Source of the DNA: Kudoa neothunni | Lineage: Eukaryota > Cnidaria | DNA: 64,000 nucleotides | Assembly (NCBI GenBank): GCA_964304625.1 | Contig: OZ199839.1 | Coordinates: 7,440,001-7,504,000 of the forward strand | Direction: 5' to 3' | Shown: positions 1-12,160 of the stretch, piece by piece | Numbering within the stretch: the first letter of the stretch is position 1 | How the letters are laid out: each line of letters starts with the position of its first letter | Made by a program: the position numbers and the translations under genes | Notes under the pieces: model-generated | The model's database searches: none | What the model was told of the DNA's origin: nothing | Seen by the model: only the letters and a program-made list of their open reading frames with translations

Positions 1-1259
1 CAAGATAATCGGGTGCTGTAAACAAGCAATTACTCAATCGTTAATAATACACACTTAGCCGGGTTGCCCTTAGTGAGTTGCTACATCAATTAATAACCCA
101 GCCAATCCTACTACATGCGATAAATCTAGTCTATATTGGTGGCTGTATAATCGCGGAGACCTTTGTTGAGAATGTTTATCGATTTACAATACCCAATCAA
201 TAACGACTTAATCAATCGTGAGACTTTACCCACCATCGTGTGATTAGTTGCGAACCGTTAGAGAAAGATGTAACCACCTACGAACATGGGTGGATTCGCC
301 CGAAAAGACTAGCGTTATTGTTGTAGCGCTATTCAATGTGGTGATTAATAGGATATCGGTCATAGCAGTTTTAAAATGCTTCGTTCAAATGTATCAAACT
401 TTGTGTTGACACTTGAATAGGGCTATGTTAGACAAAAATTCTATTAAACCCTCAAAGCCGTTTATCCATTAGCGTCTGGCCGGACGAAACAAAAGAAGCG
501 TCTTTATTAGCACAGATATTTTCAATCTTAAGTGGCATTTGTGGCATTTGTAGCATTTGCAGCATTTGCAGCATTTGTGAGGAACGACCTACTGAAAATT
601 TTCCCAAGCTTTGATAGCGTGATTAGTTTTAGGTTGGATCGCGCATTAATTCATAATTTATGGGAATACAATTTTCAGAGGGTCTCATAATAATTTCTGG
701 AAGTATAATTGGCGGGCGCATTTAACCCTCTAAATAAAATGGGTAGGTTACTAATCCAAGTGAATTTGGCCGACAATATCATGGTGTATCCATGATAAAT
801 AACTTCTCCTCCGTTTTTGTAATCTTCTGTCTTTATGTACGCTTTCGGAAAAACTAATTGAGATTTTTTTCGCCATTTATCCAAAAAGTTTGTTTAAAGA
901 TACACTCTAAATAAAATTGGGATAGGAATCTACTCCACATTTTTCTTTTATACAATTGTATAAAATTTCGATATATGCCGATTTTAAAAATTTAAGAAAA
1001 TTATATGCAGTAAATATTGAATAAATAGTCAAAAAAGTATAATCATGCTCGCGCTTTGCGCGGTGTAGAGATAGGTAAGTCACCCTCTTCTGAATGAAGC
1101 GATTACTCCTCAGATTTTGATGAACCTAATATTATTAATCAAAATATGATTATTCTTCATCATTTTCTTATATTTATGTCGTGGAAAGCATTAAAACAAA
1201 TACGATGGCTGTTTTCTGAAATAATTGTTGTTTGCTATCATTCTGTGTTTTCTACGTAG
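1..1259. other. Intergenic stretch, slightly less AT-rich than the rest
   Basis: No recognisable gene. The first 900 bases look less AT-rich than the remainder of the window. A 69-codon minus-strand open frame at 675-884 matches nothing I know and has no visible splice partners, so it is not called as a gene. A tandem nonamer lies at about 533-578. Confidence 0.5.
533..578. repeat. Tandem 9-bp repeat (GCATTTGYR-type)
   Basis: About five copies of a nine-base unit, GCATTTGTG / GCATTTGTA / GCATTTGCA, follow each other directly. A short minisatellite with unit-to-unit drift (GTG to GTA to GCA); no coding context. Confidence 0.85.
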
Positions 1260-2149
1260 TACAGTCATCTCTGGATATTGCGCAATAAATGCCCCCTCAT
1301 TTAATGTAAAATGTATACTCTGGATATTGAACGTTTAGCGCATGCGCCTCAGTATGAAAATTTATGTCCGACTTATCGATCATTAAATAATTATTGATCG
1401 ATCTATTCACTAAATGATTAATAAATATTTATTTAATTTTCGTAAGTTTATTTTTTTAATTATAACGCAACAACTTTTGCATAACGAACAAAATATTGTT
1501 GCAAAGATATTAACTCCAACAGGTTACCCATCTAATGGTTAGTTTATTTGATGATTATATTACCTAATCGTATTAAAATAAGTTATTTATGTTTGTATTT
1601 GCTTTACTAACTTAAACCCTCCTTATTTTTGAGTCAAACATTATCCACGTGGTTCCTATTCTTAATTTTATATATTTAATTTGTTAAATATGCATAATTT
1701 TATTATAAATAAGATTATTTCATATCATTGTGTTTGATTTAGTTTATTCATTTTTTTCATCAATTTTATTTGAATTTCTTGAAAATAAATGAGAAAATAA
1801 TGGTAATAACAACAGATTAATATTTATAACAACGTTTTTGTTTGATTAAAATAGTTTAAATATATAAAGCACATGTTAAAAGAAATCACAATGAAGTTTT
1901 TTTAATATTATATAATTATAACTCATGATTTTTCCATCGATAAATAAATAACGTGTTATAACTTATAACTAAATGAAGTATATGTCTCCCGAATTGTAAA
2001 AGTTATTAACACCATATTAATAAATATAAAGTTTTCAGAATTTTGTTTTAAATCAATTTTTATTTTCGAAAGTATTAATAAATTAGAACTTTATCATTAA
2101 TCAACATACAATTGAGTTATATTTGAACATTTAATGATTGTTTTTCGCA

Positions 2150-3858
2150 TTAACCCTTCCTGTACCCCAGCAAAATAAGACCATAAACTTATGCAAAATT
2201 TCCCTTAATGCATTATTAGAAGGCAAGCACTTTAAATAATTTAATTAGATGTTATAAGGTTTTATTAAAATTATCATGCGATACTAATATAACAAAATAA
2301 TATGTCATGATGTTATAAAATTCAAACATAAGCAATAAATAGACCACTAAAATTAAAAAATAAGATGAAAGAAGCTGGTTCTCACACTATCTATTGAGAT
2401 ACTGACCTGCGGTGTTACCCTCCATTTATTGCATTTCGGATTTTCTCGGATATAACCGGTGATTTTTTAACATTCTTGGTAATTAAGATTTTAGTTTAAT
2501 AAGTTATAAAATAATGAATGATAGATAAAGTATGATTCTATTTTATTTTTACAATATAAATAATTGAAACGTTTTAAAATCACATAGTAATGGTTTTTCA
2601 TAAACATAAAGAATTTGAGTTTATTGAGTAACAACACGGAATAAATTTTATTCAAAGCAATCTGAACAGTATGAAACTTTTTTTTTCTATGATTCCAACA
2701 AAGAAATTTATTGCAGTTGTAGCAGCGAATATTCGATTTTTTATCTTTATTACGTGGACAGAAATAGCATCTATTTCTCGTAGATGGATTTTCAAAGCTT
2801 AACCGTTCGATAAATGTATCATCATTATTCGTTTGATTTTGAAATAGTTCGAAGCCGTACTTTAAGTTTGTCGAATAGTTAGTTATTGGACATCATTTGA
2901 TGTTTAAAAACGTTGGCCTCAGCCAATTCAATTGATAATTGGCGCAAAAAATGTTACCGCTTGCTCCTGTCGTTTTTTCGCCATTCAGGATTTTTTGTCC
3001 AGATTATATATGCATTCAATGCTGCGATGTCAATCATATCCATGAACATTTTAAGGGGTCACCGACGCGTAGGCTTGGAGCAGGAATATAAATAAGTCAT
3101 CTTATCCGCACTATCGACACCCCCCCCCCTTTTGTAGCATTGTAATGTAGGATAATTTGAGGCCGTTTCCGTTCTTTATTTTCTAATGAAATATCGTTTT
3201 GTTCACTCGACAAAAGATTCACCACGTAATTCTTTTTTGAGATGTAGGAAATTAGGGTGAGATCACCATCAAATCCAAACAAGGTGGAAAAACTTCACGT
3301 TTTGGATATCTCATAAATTCGTTAGGAATTTCAGGTTTGTTGAAACGAATCGTTCCTGTCAATGTTACATTGTTTCGTAAAAGTTTCTGTGCAAGCGGAA
3401 TCGAAGTGAAGAAATTATCCACGGTAACTCCTCTACCGGTTCCGAAAAAAGGTTTGACGAGGTCCGTGACAACACGTTCTCCTTGGTTAATTTCTCTGCT
3501 ACCGTCTACTTTACCAGTGTACGGCTGGATGTTCAACAGGTAACTAGTTTCAACATCAGCGGCCGCCCAAAGTTTTAGTCCGTAACGCTTTTTTATTATC
3601 ATTAAAAGAAAAATAATTGATATTTTAATCATAAAAACTCATATACAAACAATTAAAAAAATTATAATATTAATTTGGTGGTAAAATCAGATATATTATA
3701 GTGACATATTCAATTTAATTTTCAACCTTCTTAAACTTTAATACATTATACAAAAATTAAAGAAATTTCGTGACTTCCATGTTAATGAGTCAAGAATTAT
3801 AAGAAAAAGTGTCATATTGGGGTATCCAATACACCCCACATCGGACAGGAAGGGTTAA
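2150..3858 (-). mobile_element. piggyBac element, internally deleted, nested in the pogo-like element
   Basis: Perfect 10-bp terminal inverted repeats (CCCTTCCTGT at 2154-2163, ACAGGAAGGG at 3845-3854) are bordered by the piggyBac target site TTAA at 2150-2153 and 3855-3858. Length is 1.7 kb. The minus strand encodes the C-terminal half of a piggyBac transposase; the N-terminal half is absent, so this copy is an internally deleted, non-autonomous element. Intact TTAA and matching ends suggest a fairly young insertion. Confidence 0.93.
2650..3632 (-). pseudogene. piggyBac transposase, C-terminal half, broken
   Basis: Read on the minus strand, 3632-3252 gives the DDE_Tnp_1_7 core (YGLKLWAAADVET, then GRGVTVDNFFTSIPLA with the second catalytic Asp in VDNFF, then LTGTIRFNK). 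3282-3097 continues with FGFDGDLTLISY and ILHYNATKGGG in another frame. 3095-2650 carries PTRRWPLKMFMDMIDIAALN and ends with a cysteine-rich zinc domain (CYFCPRNKDKKS, then CYNCNKFLCWNH), the classic piggyBac C-terminus. Frame changes join these blocks, and two in-frame stops fall before the zinc domain (after NDRSKR and after MMSNN). The first roughly 250 residues, including the first catalytic Asp, are missing. Family assignment is secure; the gene cannot make a working transposase. Confidence 0.9.
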
Positions 3859-4189
3859 CCACGAATATACACGAAATCTCTGTTGGTGTAGGAAAAATTT
3901 ATTTAAATATTTAAATTTTGTTTTTTATAATAAATTACTTTACGATGAAATTTAAATGGTGGCTCTTATTCAAATAAAGTCATTATTAACGGTAGTCATA
4001 TTGGAAAATTAGAAAATTACGGTCACTTATTGGGCGTACGTAATATCGCAATTAAACGTACAATAATGAATATATATAAAAATTAATTGTACTCTATAAA
4101 CTTTACAACAAAAATAACATATCGCACCAATTTGATTTTAGAAAAACTAAAATATCAATAGTTTTTATGCATTTTATGTGTCGTGCGAA

Positions 4190-4560
4190 ATTATGGCTCG
4201 TGAGCCGATAGTCAATACATGGTAATAAAATTTCCACTCTGCCCTAAAAGTTGAGATTATAAAATATTATTTAAATGTATTGAATAAATCGAACGCTAAA
4301 TCCGAAACAATGAAGATTTTTGATGTAAAAATAAGGTCTGCCTTGAATACTATTATAACTATTTAAAGTATTTGTTTGATAATATAACGATTGTTCTATT
4401 AAAAAATAATAAAACTCTCAAAGGGAAAATATGGATTTTGATCTACAAGTGGAAGAGTGGATTGAACTGATGAGAGCAAAATAGATAGAAGATTCTCAAT
4501 ATATTTTTATTAATATGGCCAATGAATTCCTTATAATGCCTCAAAATCAACATCTGTCTC
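4190..4560 (+). pseudogene. pogo/CENP-B-type transposase N-terminal fragment
   Basis: A plus-strand stretch at 4240-4365 reads KVEIIKYYLNVLNKSNAKSE followed by TMKIFDVKIRSALNTII, with the spacing of a Psq-type helix-turn-helix (EII.Y.L....NKS.A...F.V...A...I). At 4431-4558 the frame MDFDLQVEEWIELMRAK, a stop, and IEDSQYIFINMANEF resembles the CENP-B second HTH (L.EW...R.K...S...I...A.EF). This order matches pogo/Tigger transposases. Several stops break it, and the catalytic domain is not found downstream. Assignment rests on pattern recognition and on the surrounding TIRs. Confidence 0.55.
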
Positions 4561-5786
4561 CATTGGTTGGTTTATAATTTAGTAAAAAGATATAACATTT
4601 CGTATAATATATTTTTTAATGAATCTTCAAATTTACACCGTGTTCCATTACAGATTAATTCAACTATTAAACTAAATAAGTACGCTAGTTGGTCAAAATA
4701 TACCATAATTTTTTAATTTTGCATGCTCAAAGTTACGTGTCTTGCGTAATGGTTTTGATTTCCCTGTTGATTACACAAGACCCATAAGTCACTGTATATA
4801 TTGAGTTAGATTAACATTTTGGATGAGAAATAAAATAGGGGAAAATCTCAACAACATCTGAATTGATACACGCATTAGGAAAGCTTCTTAAAAAAAGAAA
4901 ACCCAAGTGGCCTACTCAAATTAAACACTGCTCAAGATAAAATTTAGAATACCTTAAGAGATATAATTGTGTTAAAGTATTTTAAGCCGCTAAATTAGTT
5001 ATTTCAGTAAAATTATACAAAAGTTCTATTTTACACATAATCATTATCTGGATATTGCGTATTCTCTTTTTACCGCGCACCAACTTGAATTCCCTAATTT
5101 AGCGGACAATATGCAGAGACGACTGTAATAAGTTTACTAGATTATTACATATCAAATCTATCAGCCTATTATATTAAAAATAGAAATGAATAAAATAACG
5201 CAAAGCGCTAGATTGTATATATATATAACCTTATTAATACCAATTATTTCAACGAAAATTCTTGTAATAAACGATTAATCATTTTTACTTTAGTTATTAT
5301 AAGAATAAATATGTTCGTAAATTATTTTTACTGTGTTTAATCCTAATTAATCTAAGTTATAATTGATTTAGTCTTACATTATTGTTTATTATAGAAAAAT
5401 TAAATATAAAGTCGAGATAAAAACATGGAGAAATATTAGGTGATACCATAATACAATCGCAATATAATGACAAAGATAAGAGTAAACAAAAATACTCCAA
5501 ATGTGTCAAATTAAATAGATGATTTAAATTATTGTTTCAAAAATCTAAACTTTGATTAAGAATATTTTGTCGATATTAGCCTTATTAAATATGAAAAAAA
5601 TCGGATTTAATTAGTTACTTAGAAAGAAAAAAAATCTGTTAGAAATTTTTGGTTAAAATATTAATTGGAATCAAATTTGGTCGATATTTAGATTACACTA
5701 AAAAATTACTTTATATATTAGAAGACTTTTAAGAACTAGTCGTTACCATTACTCAAAATTTTGTCATGTAAATCTGGCATTAGATA

Positions 5787-6538
5787 CGAGGGTGCGTTAT
5801 CTGACCCAAGTAAAGTATAAAAAGCTAAATATATTCACAAAATATCGTATAGAGAGTTAAGACAAATGGATGTAGATCATAATTTAAACCAACATGAAAA
5901 TCGACAAATTATAAAACGTTACAGACATGATGCTGCAACATTTATAACACAGATGAAGGGATTTAAAGATAAAAACAATAGAATACAGAAGAATTTTCAT
6001 TTTAGTGTATTAATTAAAATTAGCATAATTGCATTTAATTTTTTCCAACCCTGACGGTCAATATAAAAACTTTCCCTGAATTTGATATATTAAAATTCAT
6101 CCAGGCTCATAAGAATAATTTAAGAACTGGAGTATGAAAAGAGAAAGTTTTTTCGAGATATCTAAAAAAAATAAATTTCGTGTAAACGAAAATAGAATAA
6201 ATTATATTTGAAGACAATATTTGTCGGCAGATAAAAAATATTTATAAATTCACAGAACTGAACAGATACCAAATTTTGTCTCAATGTAACAATGTAAAAA
6301 GATATAAATATTTTAACAAAAAATATCATCCAAACCAAAATTACATTTTATTTTTCGGTCAAATAACCTTAATATTATAATTTTAGTTATAATAACCAAA
6401 AACTATCAATTAATCATGATGAATGATAAAGAAAACACAACAAAAAAATAACTGCGCACGCAGTTGAAATACGTATTATCGGCTGTGGCGTTTATTGCGC
6501 AATTTTTGGATGGTCCCCCAAGGGATTAGGCACCCTCG
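5787..6538. mobile_element. Possible mariner-type MITE
   Basis: CGAGGGTGCGTTATCTGACC at 5787 on faces, in inverted orientation, CGAGGGTGCCTAATCCC read on the minus strand from 6538. The left end is preceded by TA; the right end is followed by GTTA, so the target duplication is not clean. The interior is AT-rich; a 62-codon plus frame (5866-6054) has no recognised similarity. Tc1/mariner-like ends are the best guess. Confidence 0.4.
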
Positions 6539-6741
6539 GTTATTCATTGTAATACCATAAATGACGCATCTAAGCTTACACACGATGAAATTAGATCTAG
6601 GTTTAACGTAAAATAAATCAAACAACAAATAAAAATCACGAATTTTCACTTTAAATGTAACAAAAATAGCTTTAAACCTAGTGATTCACCAGTTATTTTG
6701 TTAATGTGAATCCAATAAAATTGTTAAGACTTAATCATCTC

Positions 6742-6985
6742 TTAACCCTTAACGGCTAACCATTGGATTCGTGCGTCCACCTGCCTATTATTTTGTTGTA
6801 AAACCTGTTATAATTTGTGTAATTTTGCCAAACCATTAGCTTATTTTATTATGTCGATCGGTAGATAATACTTTTTTAAAAATGTAGATGAAATTCTGAC
6901 GAATATACACAAAATATAACATGCATAACAACAAAATAATATAAAGATGGGCGCATGGAACTGAAGGTTATCCTTTAAGGGTTAA
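6742..6985. mobile_element. piggyBac-type MITE, 244 bp
   Basis: TTAA at both ends (6742-6745 and 6982-6985). The left end reads CCCTTAACGGCTAACC; the right end, on the other strand, reads CCCTTAAAGGATAACC, 14 of 16 identical, with similarity continuing inward (CGTGCGTCCACCT against CATGCGCCCATCT). No coding capacity. A non-autonomous derivative of a piggyBac family different from the 2150-3858 element. Confidence 0.85.
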
Positions 6986-7921
6986 TATTACCTCCCCAAA
7001 AGAAGCAGAATTCATAAACCCAAAATTTTATTACAACCTAATTATAATTTAAGTGGGAAATATATCATTCAGACGGATTTTCTAAGAGAGAAAGAATTTA
7101 TATCCCGGTTCTTGATAACCGAGAAGGCAACAGTAACTGATATAAACCACTGTTCCCAACCGCTTTTCCATTGCGCTCATCTTTTTCAAACGTATTGGTT
7201 TTTAAATTAAACCGCTAATAACTTTGAATAAAACTTCTTATCACATTCAAATTTGAAAGCGATTAATATATACATCTTCTCTCATTATAATAAAAATGTA
7301 TTCGATCAAACCTAATTTAGTTTATCTAAGGACCTTAAAATTTAACATGTTTAGTTCTTCACTCCTTCATAACAGCGTTAACCAGGGCTGCCAGCGGGGT
7401 TTTAGGAAAACCCCAAGGTCGAGAAAAACGCTAGTTTAAAGTGCAACAAAAAATATAATCGTATCTATTAAAGTTTTAAATCTTCTTCCGATTCTATCAT
7501 TACGTTTAAGGATATTAAATTTAAATTTATCATCGTAGTATTGCAATTTATTGGCGCGAACACTCACTCATACTTAATGTCTAATATAAATCAATATGCT
7601 CAAAAATAATTCATTCATTCATAGTTCAAGATATATTTTGGAATAACGTTTAAATTTTCTAATAATGTACGATCATGTTAACTGGGGTTGCCCGGCACCA
7701 ATTTTGGAGCAGTATTCGGTACTCGCCAAAAGGTACCGATACTTAAAACCGATACCAATAAGACTTCGCTTGTTAAAACAATCGAATAATTAAGAACAAT
7801 GTGTTAAATTACATTAAAATGTATCAAGACTTTTTTATTAATCTTTACATATTTCACCACTGAGTAATACAATAAACATATTAGGTTTGCAATGTTCATT
7901 AGGCCTATCAATAAAATATCA

Positions 7922-8130
7922 GGTAATGGTAAGGTATGTGACTCCGAAAAACACCATCTTGCGTACGATTTTTCTCGTTTTTTCTTTTACGATCATCAAT
8001 AATAAACCAAAAGAATATTGAGCTCAAATAAATTACTTCTAAATTTACGCCTAATTCCTGTTCGACCACAGTCGGATACACGTGTCATCTACATCGTTTT
8101 GCAATAAGCACCGAAAAATAGTTTATTATT
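7922..8130 (+). repeat. Left terminal inverted repeat of Merlin element 1
   Basis: Starts GGTAATGGTAAGGTATGTGA and ends near AATAGTTTATTATT. It matches the reverse complement of 10932-11139 nearly base for base. Confidence 0.92.
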
Positions 8131-8905
8131 TGCTTTTTTATACTAATTAATATATTATTACTATTATTTAAATTTTCTAAATATTTTTATACCAAATATA
8201 ACGTAGAAAATCTTCTAAATAAGCTAGTCTAATATAAAGAAATAATATGTCATCTATCGTTATTTCTAAATGTCAAACTAACTGTTACACCATTTAGTGA
8301 CATTTACAATTGTATATTTTAGTTTTAAAATTTTTATTAGTATATTAATCGCATATTGATATTTTTGGCTACAAAATTGAAGAAAGACATTAATAAAAAA
8401 TATTTCAATATGTATTTAGGTTACTTAAAAATACTAAATTAGAAAAATTTTAGAAATAATAAATCGTGTATTTTTTTATTTTTGTTTAATACGACTTAAT
8501 GTATTTTATTAATTTATATTACTAATTTATTTAAACAAAACAACGTTTTATCATTTTTTAGTATATAATTTAGTTTTGAAAATAAATAATTTATGATTTC
8601 AGTTTATTTTTATGTCCAAATTATGCTTTGCAACAACTACTATTCTATGAACGCGCAGTTGAGGTGTTATGCAATATATTGAACTTATGACCAGTTGTAT
8701 GAAAATTCGTAAGTTCAAACTTTCTTGCAAATTTTAATATAGCAATTTCTATATGAATATTCAATTTATTCACTAATATTTTCACCCAGTTTTAATATTC
8801 CAGTGAATGGAACTATCAAATGTATTTATTTGAAATAAATTAGAATTAATCTGATTTATTATTTACATTAAATACAACAAATAAAAACACATTTATACAA
8901 AACGG

Positions 8906-8965
8906 GCGCAAAAGCCCCGCTTCGCACGGGCTTTCTTGTCTGGCCACGCAGACTAAAGCCTTTTG
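8906..8965 (-). repeat. Dispersed GC-rich repeat, copy 1
   Basis: Read on the minus strand this has AAAAGGCTTTAGTCTGCG and GCGAAGCGGGGCTTTTGCGC, matching the plus strand at 60181-60232. It lies inside the Merlin element, about 780 bases in from the left TIR. A GC-rich island in very AT-rich surroundings. The family is unknown. Confidence 0.7.
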
Positions 8966-9669
8966 AGTAGGTCATGGTCATTTGAAGTTCAAAATAAATT
9001 CAGAGTATTTAGATAAATAGTACAAAGATTACCCGATTAACTGATGATTTATTTAACTCATTTGGCGCACGAACCTTATTTAATAGTTTTAAAAACGAAT
9101 AAACACTACTGAGCGTTTGAATTTCCCATATAGAGCTCCTAAAATATCGATTTTCTCCTTGTTGTTTGCATTAATCTCTAAATCATACCATATGATGAAT
9201 GTGACTAATCTTGTTAAACATCAACAAATTAATTTCGTATTAATGCTTGACTACATAACCTAATATTACCTTCCTTATTTGAACTATTTCAATTACTAAA
9301 TTACTTTTAAGTAATTTTAAAGTAAAATAAACATTATGATACATTTAAAATTGACTTTTAAAACTTTAACGAAACGATCTATATGTTTGCATAAATCCTA
9401 TAATCATACTATTCATATCACGTGAAGATGTTTTTTGTCATTTTGCAGAATGCAAACCTTTTATAATTTTTTACGTATTTTTCTATATTAAAATAAAATT
9501 TTATCTTTCCATATGTGTACTCAAACGGAACGATATGTCTCTCTATAAAGAATGAAAAATGCGTACACACGCACATGGATTTCCGATTTGCTTTATATAG
9601 TCGAGAGGATGTGATAGGCTTATTAATAACTACGTTCGTATAGTAACGTAATTTTTGTTAATATATTAT

Positions 9670-10873
9670 TTAAAGTTGAAATTTTTCTCCCATAATTGAT
9701 CGGAGCCATTTTTCGAACAAATATGGGGGCAAATTATCGAATGAAACACCCCGTTTAATTCGGAGAAACTTTGTTTTGAGTCTCCCCCAACAAGTTTCTA
9801 TGGTGTTTGTATAGGTACCGTCTCTGACATATTCAATTGAGTGATTGATTTTTATATACCTGTAACCAAGTGAATTCAGGGTACTACAGGCTCACCATTC
9901 ATCACTGCAAATGATAGATCCTTTAAGAACCTCATTTTGGATGACTGGAATAAAAGTTCCCCGGTCACTTTTCTGGACGTAGAAATAACGGACTTCCATG
10001 AGCTGCCTTTTCCCATCGTCGCATATCTTGCAAAGACAAAGTCCGAAAACCCAAGGGCCGTCTACACGATCTCCGTATCTCTCCCGTCTCTTTCTCGTGT
10101 TTCCTATACTCATTTATGAGGTAAAATATTGTGATAAATAACCATCAATAGTTACATCCGAAAATTCGATCTCGGATGGAGAATATTCGCTATCACTCAT
10201 ATCATTTCCTGTTGCATTATAAATATAGTAAATGGAAGTGGCAAGAATCTGAGTTGATAGAAATTACTAATTGGTGCAATAAATTCTTTATCTGATGAAA
10301 CTTTTCACGTGTCCCCTTTTAAATATCTCCCCCGATTAATCTTCCTCTTGCCGCGAAGAAGAGTCTCATCAAAACTTGATACACATATTTTTCTAATCTT
10401 GTGAAACCATGAAGAAGTGGTAGGTTTGGAAATACTTGTCATCTTACCGGCCGACATAATGGTGTTGTCCATCGACCAGTACTAAAATATTTTAAATATT
10501 TTTTTATCGTTAATTTTGTTGTTGAGGTAACGGAATCCATAACAGAGAAAAAGGTACCGTTTCGAGGGGAAACACTGGCTTTACACCTCAATTACATTAA
10601 GTCGTTATTTCACAGAAGATAAGTACTTTTTACAGCTATAAGTGAAGGAATAATCAATGTTGTTTCGATCGTAACACGAAGTTTCGGTCATTGATCTCCT
10701 TACATTTATTTTTCTCTTTTTTAAAGTAAAGGTTTTAAAATTTCAACACTTAAAGCATCTTTCTCGGGCAGCTTTTAGATAGCCCCTTGTTACTAAGGTG
10801 TAAAAAAACCTATCATGGTCATTAATTAAACAGAAAAAGTCATTGTCCCCTCTAAAACCTAAACGCTCCGTTA
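9670..10873 (-). pseudogene. Merlin (ISXO2-like) transposase, broken
   Basis: Minus-strand blocks in order: an N-terminal segment TERLGFRGDNDFFCLIND (ACG where the second Merlin copy in the window has ATG); the first catalytic Asp in SSFDETLLRGKRKINRGRYL; then, after about 260 bases without a clear frame, RRERYGDRVDGPWVFGLCLC and QLMEVRYFYVQKSDRGTFIP; the second Asp in IICSDEW; and GYRYIKINHSIEYVRDGTYT with the catalytic Glu in TNTIETCWGRLK. The tail ends MGEKFQL. A TGA follows SDEW where relatives carry Arg-Ala, and the N-terminal part shifts frame repeatedly. The D, D and E are all still present. The family is certain, and the copy is inactive as it stands. Confidence 0.88.
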
Positions 10874-10931
10874 TGGCGGTTTTCACGTGATAAATAAACG
10901 CAGACAAATTTGATACTGTTGCTAATAAAAA

Positions 10932-11139
10932 TAATAAACTATTTTTCGGTGCTTATTGCAAAACGATGTAGATGACACGTGTATCCGACTGTGGTCGAAC
11001 AGGAATTAGGCGTAAATTTAGAAGTAATTTATTTGAGCTCAATATTCTTTTGGTTTATTATTGATGATCGTAAAAGAAAAAACGAGAAAAATCGTACGCA
11101 AGATGGTGTTTTTTTGGAGTCACATACTTTACCATTACC
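10932..11139 (-). repeat. Right terminal inverted repeat of Merlin element 1
   Basis: Inverted partner of 7922-8130. The 69-codon plus frame at 10979-11188 is this repeat read through and is not a gene. Confidence 0.92.
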
Positions 11140-11589
11140 CAAATTTTACAATATCAAATTTAATTATACAAGTTTGTATAGGTTTTAAACACGAATAGTT
11201 TAAAGGCGAGAAGACAACCACGTACTCTCAAAATATATTTTCTTAATTTTCTTGGAGCTGATGAGTTTTTTCAATAATTAATCAACATTATATTTTAGAC
11301 CAACATTTAATTCCTGAATTTTAATAATAAAAAATTTAACAAAAAATCTTATAAACTAACAAAAATCTTACTACATTCATATCTATATTCAAAAGTTCCT
11401 AAAGTATTTTATTAAAGTGAAAAATGAGATGTTTTTGTGAAATTTGCGAAAAGTTTATTTTTGAAGTTAGTTTGTATAAATTGTTATATATCAATAATAA
11501 AAAATCCAAATAATAATAGTAATAGTAATAAATAACTTTTGAATTAATAACTAAGAAAGAAACAAAATAATTCAGTTTGTTGAAAAAAG

Positions 11590-11774
11590 GTTGAGATTAC
11601 ATGTGTATCCGACCGCGTTCAGATGAAAAATTCTCAAAATTTTGAAGTTATTATTCTGAGCCAAATTTTTGCTCTCCATATTCTTTCATTTTATTGTCAA
11701 AAATCGTAAAGAAAGAAATGCGAAAAAACATGCGCAAGAGGACGTTTTTTGGTGCCGCATACTTTACTATTACC
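11590..11774 (-). repeat. Solo Merlin-type terminal repeat, diverged
   Basis: Ends on the right with ACTTTACTATTACC; on the minus strand this reads GGTAATAGTAAAGTATGCGG, close to the Merlin-1 TIR start. Internal landmarks (TTTTATTGTCAAAAATCGTAA, TGCGCAAGAGGA) follow in the same order as in the intact TIRs. No partner end was found, so this is an orphaned Merlin end within the hAT element. Confidence 0.7.
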
Positions 11775-12160
11775 AAAATCAGTTAGGTTCCCGCATTAAA
11801 TAAAATCAGTAAACTTTCGAGAAATAAAACTTTTTTTTAAATGAATAAAAATTTTGGCGTAATCTCGTTAGAATACAACAAACGTCTAAAACGATTGAAA
11901 TTTAAAAGGTGGACATGCAGAGAACATGGTATCGGAATGGGTATCGATACGACCTTAATGTTAACTAAACAATTATGTAATCGTGTCACATTAAACAATC
12001 TAATGTGCTGTCGTTAAAAATATAAATATTAATGTAGAACATAATAAAATTTGTGTTATTATTCAATGCTTACAGGTTTTCAGCAAAAACATAAGATTTT
12101 GTAAAAGATGGCAATACCCCTAAGAAACCGAGGTGACCATAAAAATCCCAAGCCCTGGCG

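Larger units (their letters stand above)
1262..5125 (+). mobile_element. pogo/Tigger-like DNA transposon remnant, interrupted by a piggyBac
   Basis: The left end reads CAGTCATCTCTGGATATTG (1262 on); the right end, read on the minus strand, is CAGTCGTCTCTGCATATTG (ending at 5125). Both are flanked by TA (1260-1261 and 5126-5127), the target duplication of the Tc1/mariner/pogo superfamily. A second copy of the TCTGGATATTG motif lies about 50 bases inside the left end, and its relative occurs about 75 bases inside the right end. Plus-strand reading frames at about 4190-4560 resemble the Psq/CENP-B helix-turn-helix region of pogo-type transposases. No convincing DDE domain remains. The piggyBac element at 2150-3858 lies wholly inside and must be a later insertion. 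About 2.15 kb without that insertion. Confidence 0.72.
7922..11139 (-). mobile_element. Merlin DNA transposon with roughly 205-bp terminal inverted repeats
   Basis: The two ends (7922-8130 and 10932-11139) are inverted copies of each other over about 205 bp with only a few differences, beginning GGTAATGGTA. The element encodes, on the minus strand, a Merlin (IS1016/ISXO2-like DDE) transposase at 9670-10873. Near-identical long TIRs argue for recent activity although the gene is broken. Merlin normally makes 8-9-bp target duplications; the flanks here give no clean one (AAAATATCA on the left; ACAATATCA occurs ten bases beyond the right end), so the exact outer limit is uncertain by about 10 bases. 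Confidence 0.9.
7383..12157. mobile_element. hAT-type element containing a Merlin insertion
   Basis: Ends are CAGGGCTGCC at 7383 and, read on the minus strand from 12157, CAGGGCTTGG. They are flanked by a perfect 8-bp duplication GCGTTAAC at 7375-7382 and 12158-12165, the target length and end pattern typical of hAT transposons. Total 4775 bp, of which 3.2 kb is the nested Merlin element at 7922-11139 and a further piece is a solo Merlin end at 11590-11774. The rest shows no hAT transposase, so the host element was a roughly 1.4-1.5-kb non-autonomous hAT. The right target duplication overlaps the left border of the piggyBac MITE that begins at 12161. Confidence 0.75.

Noticed and set aside
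10979-11188. 69-codon plus-strand open frame
   Set aside because: Lies within the right TIR of Merlin element 1.
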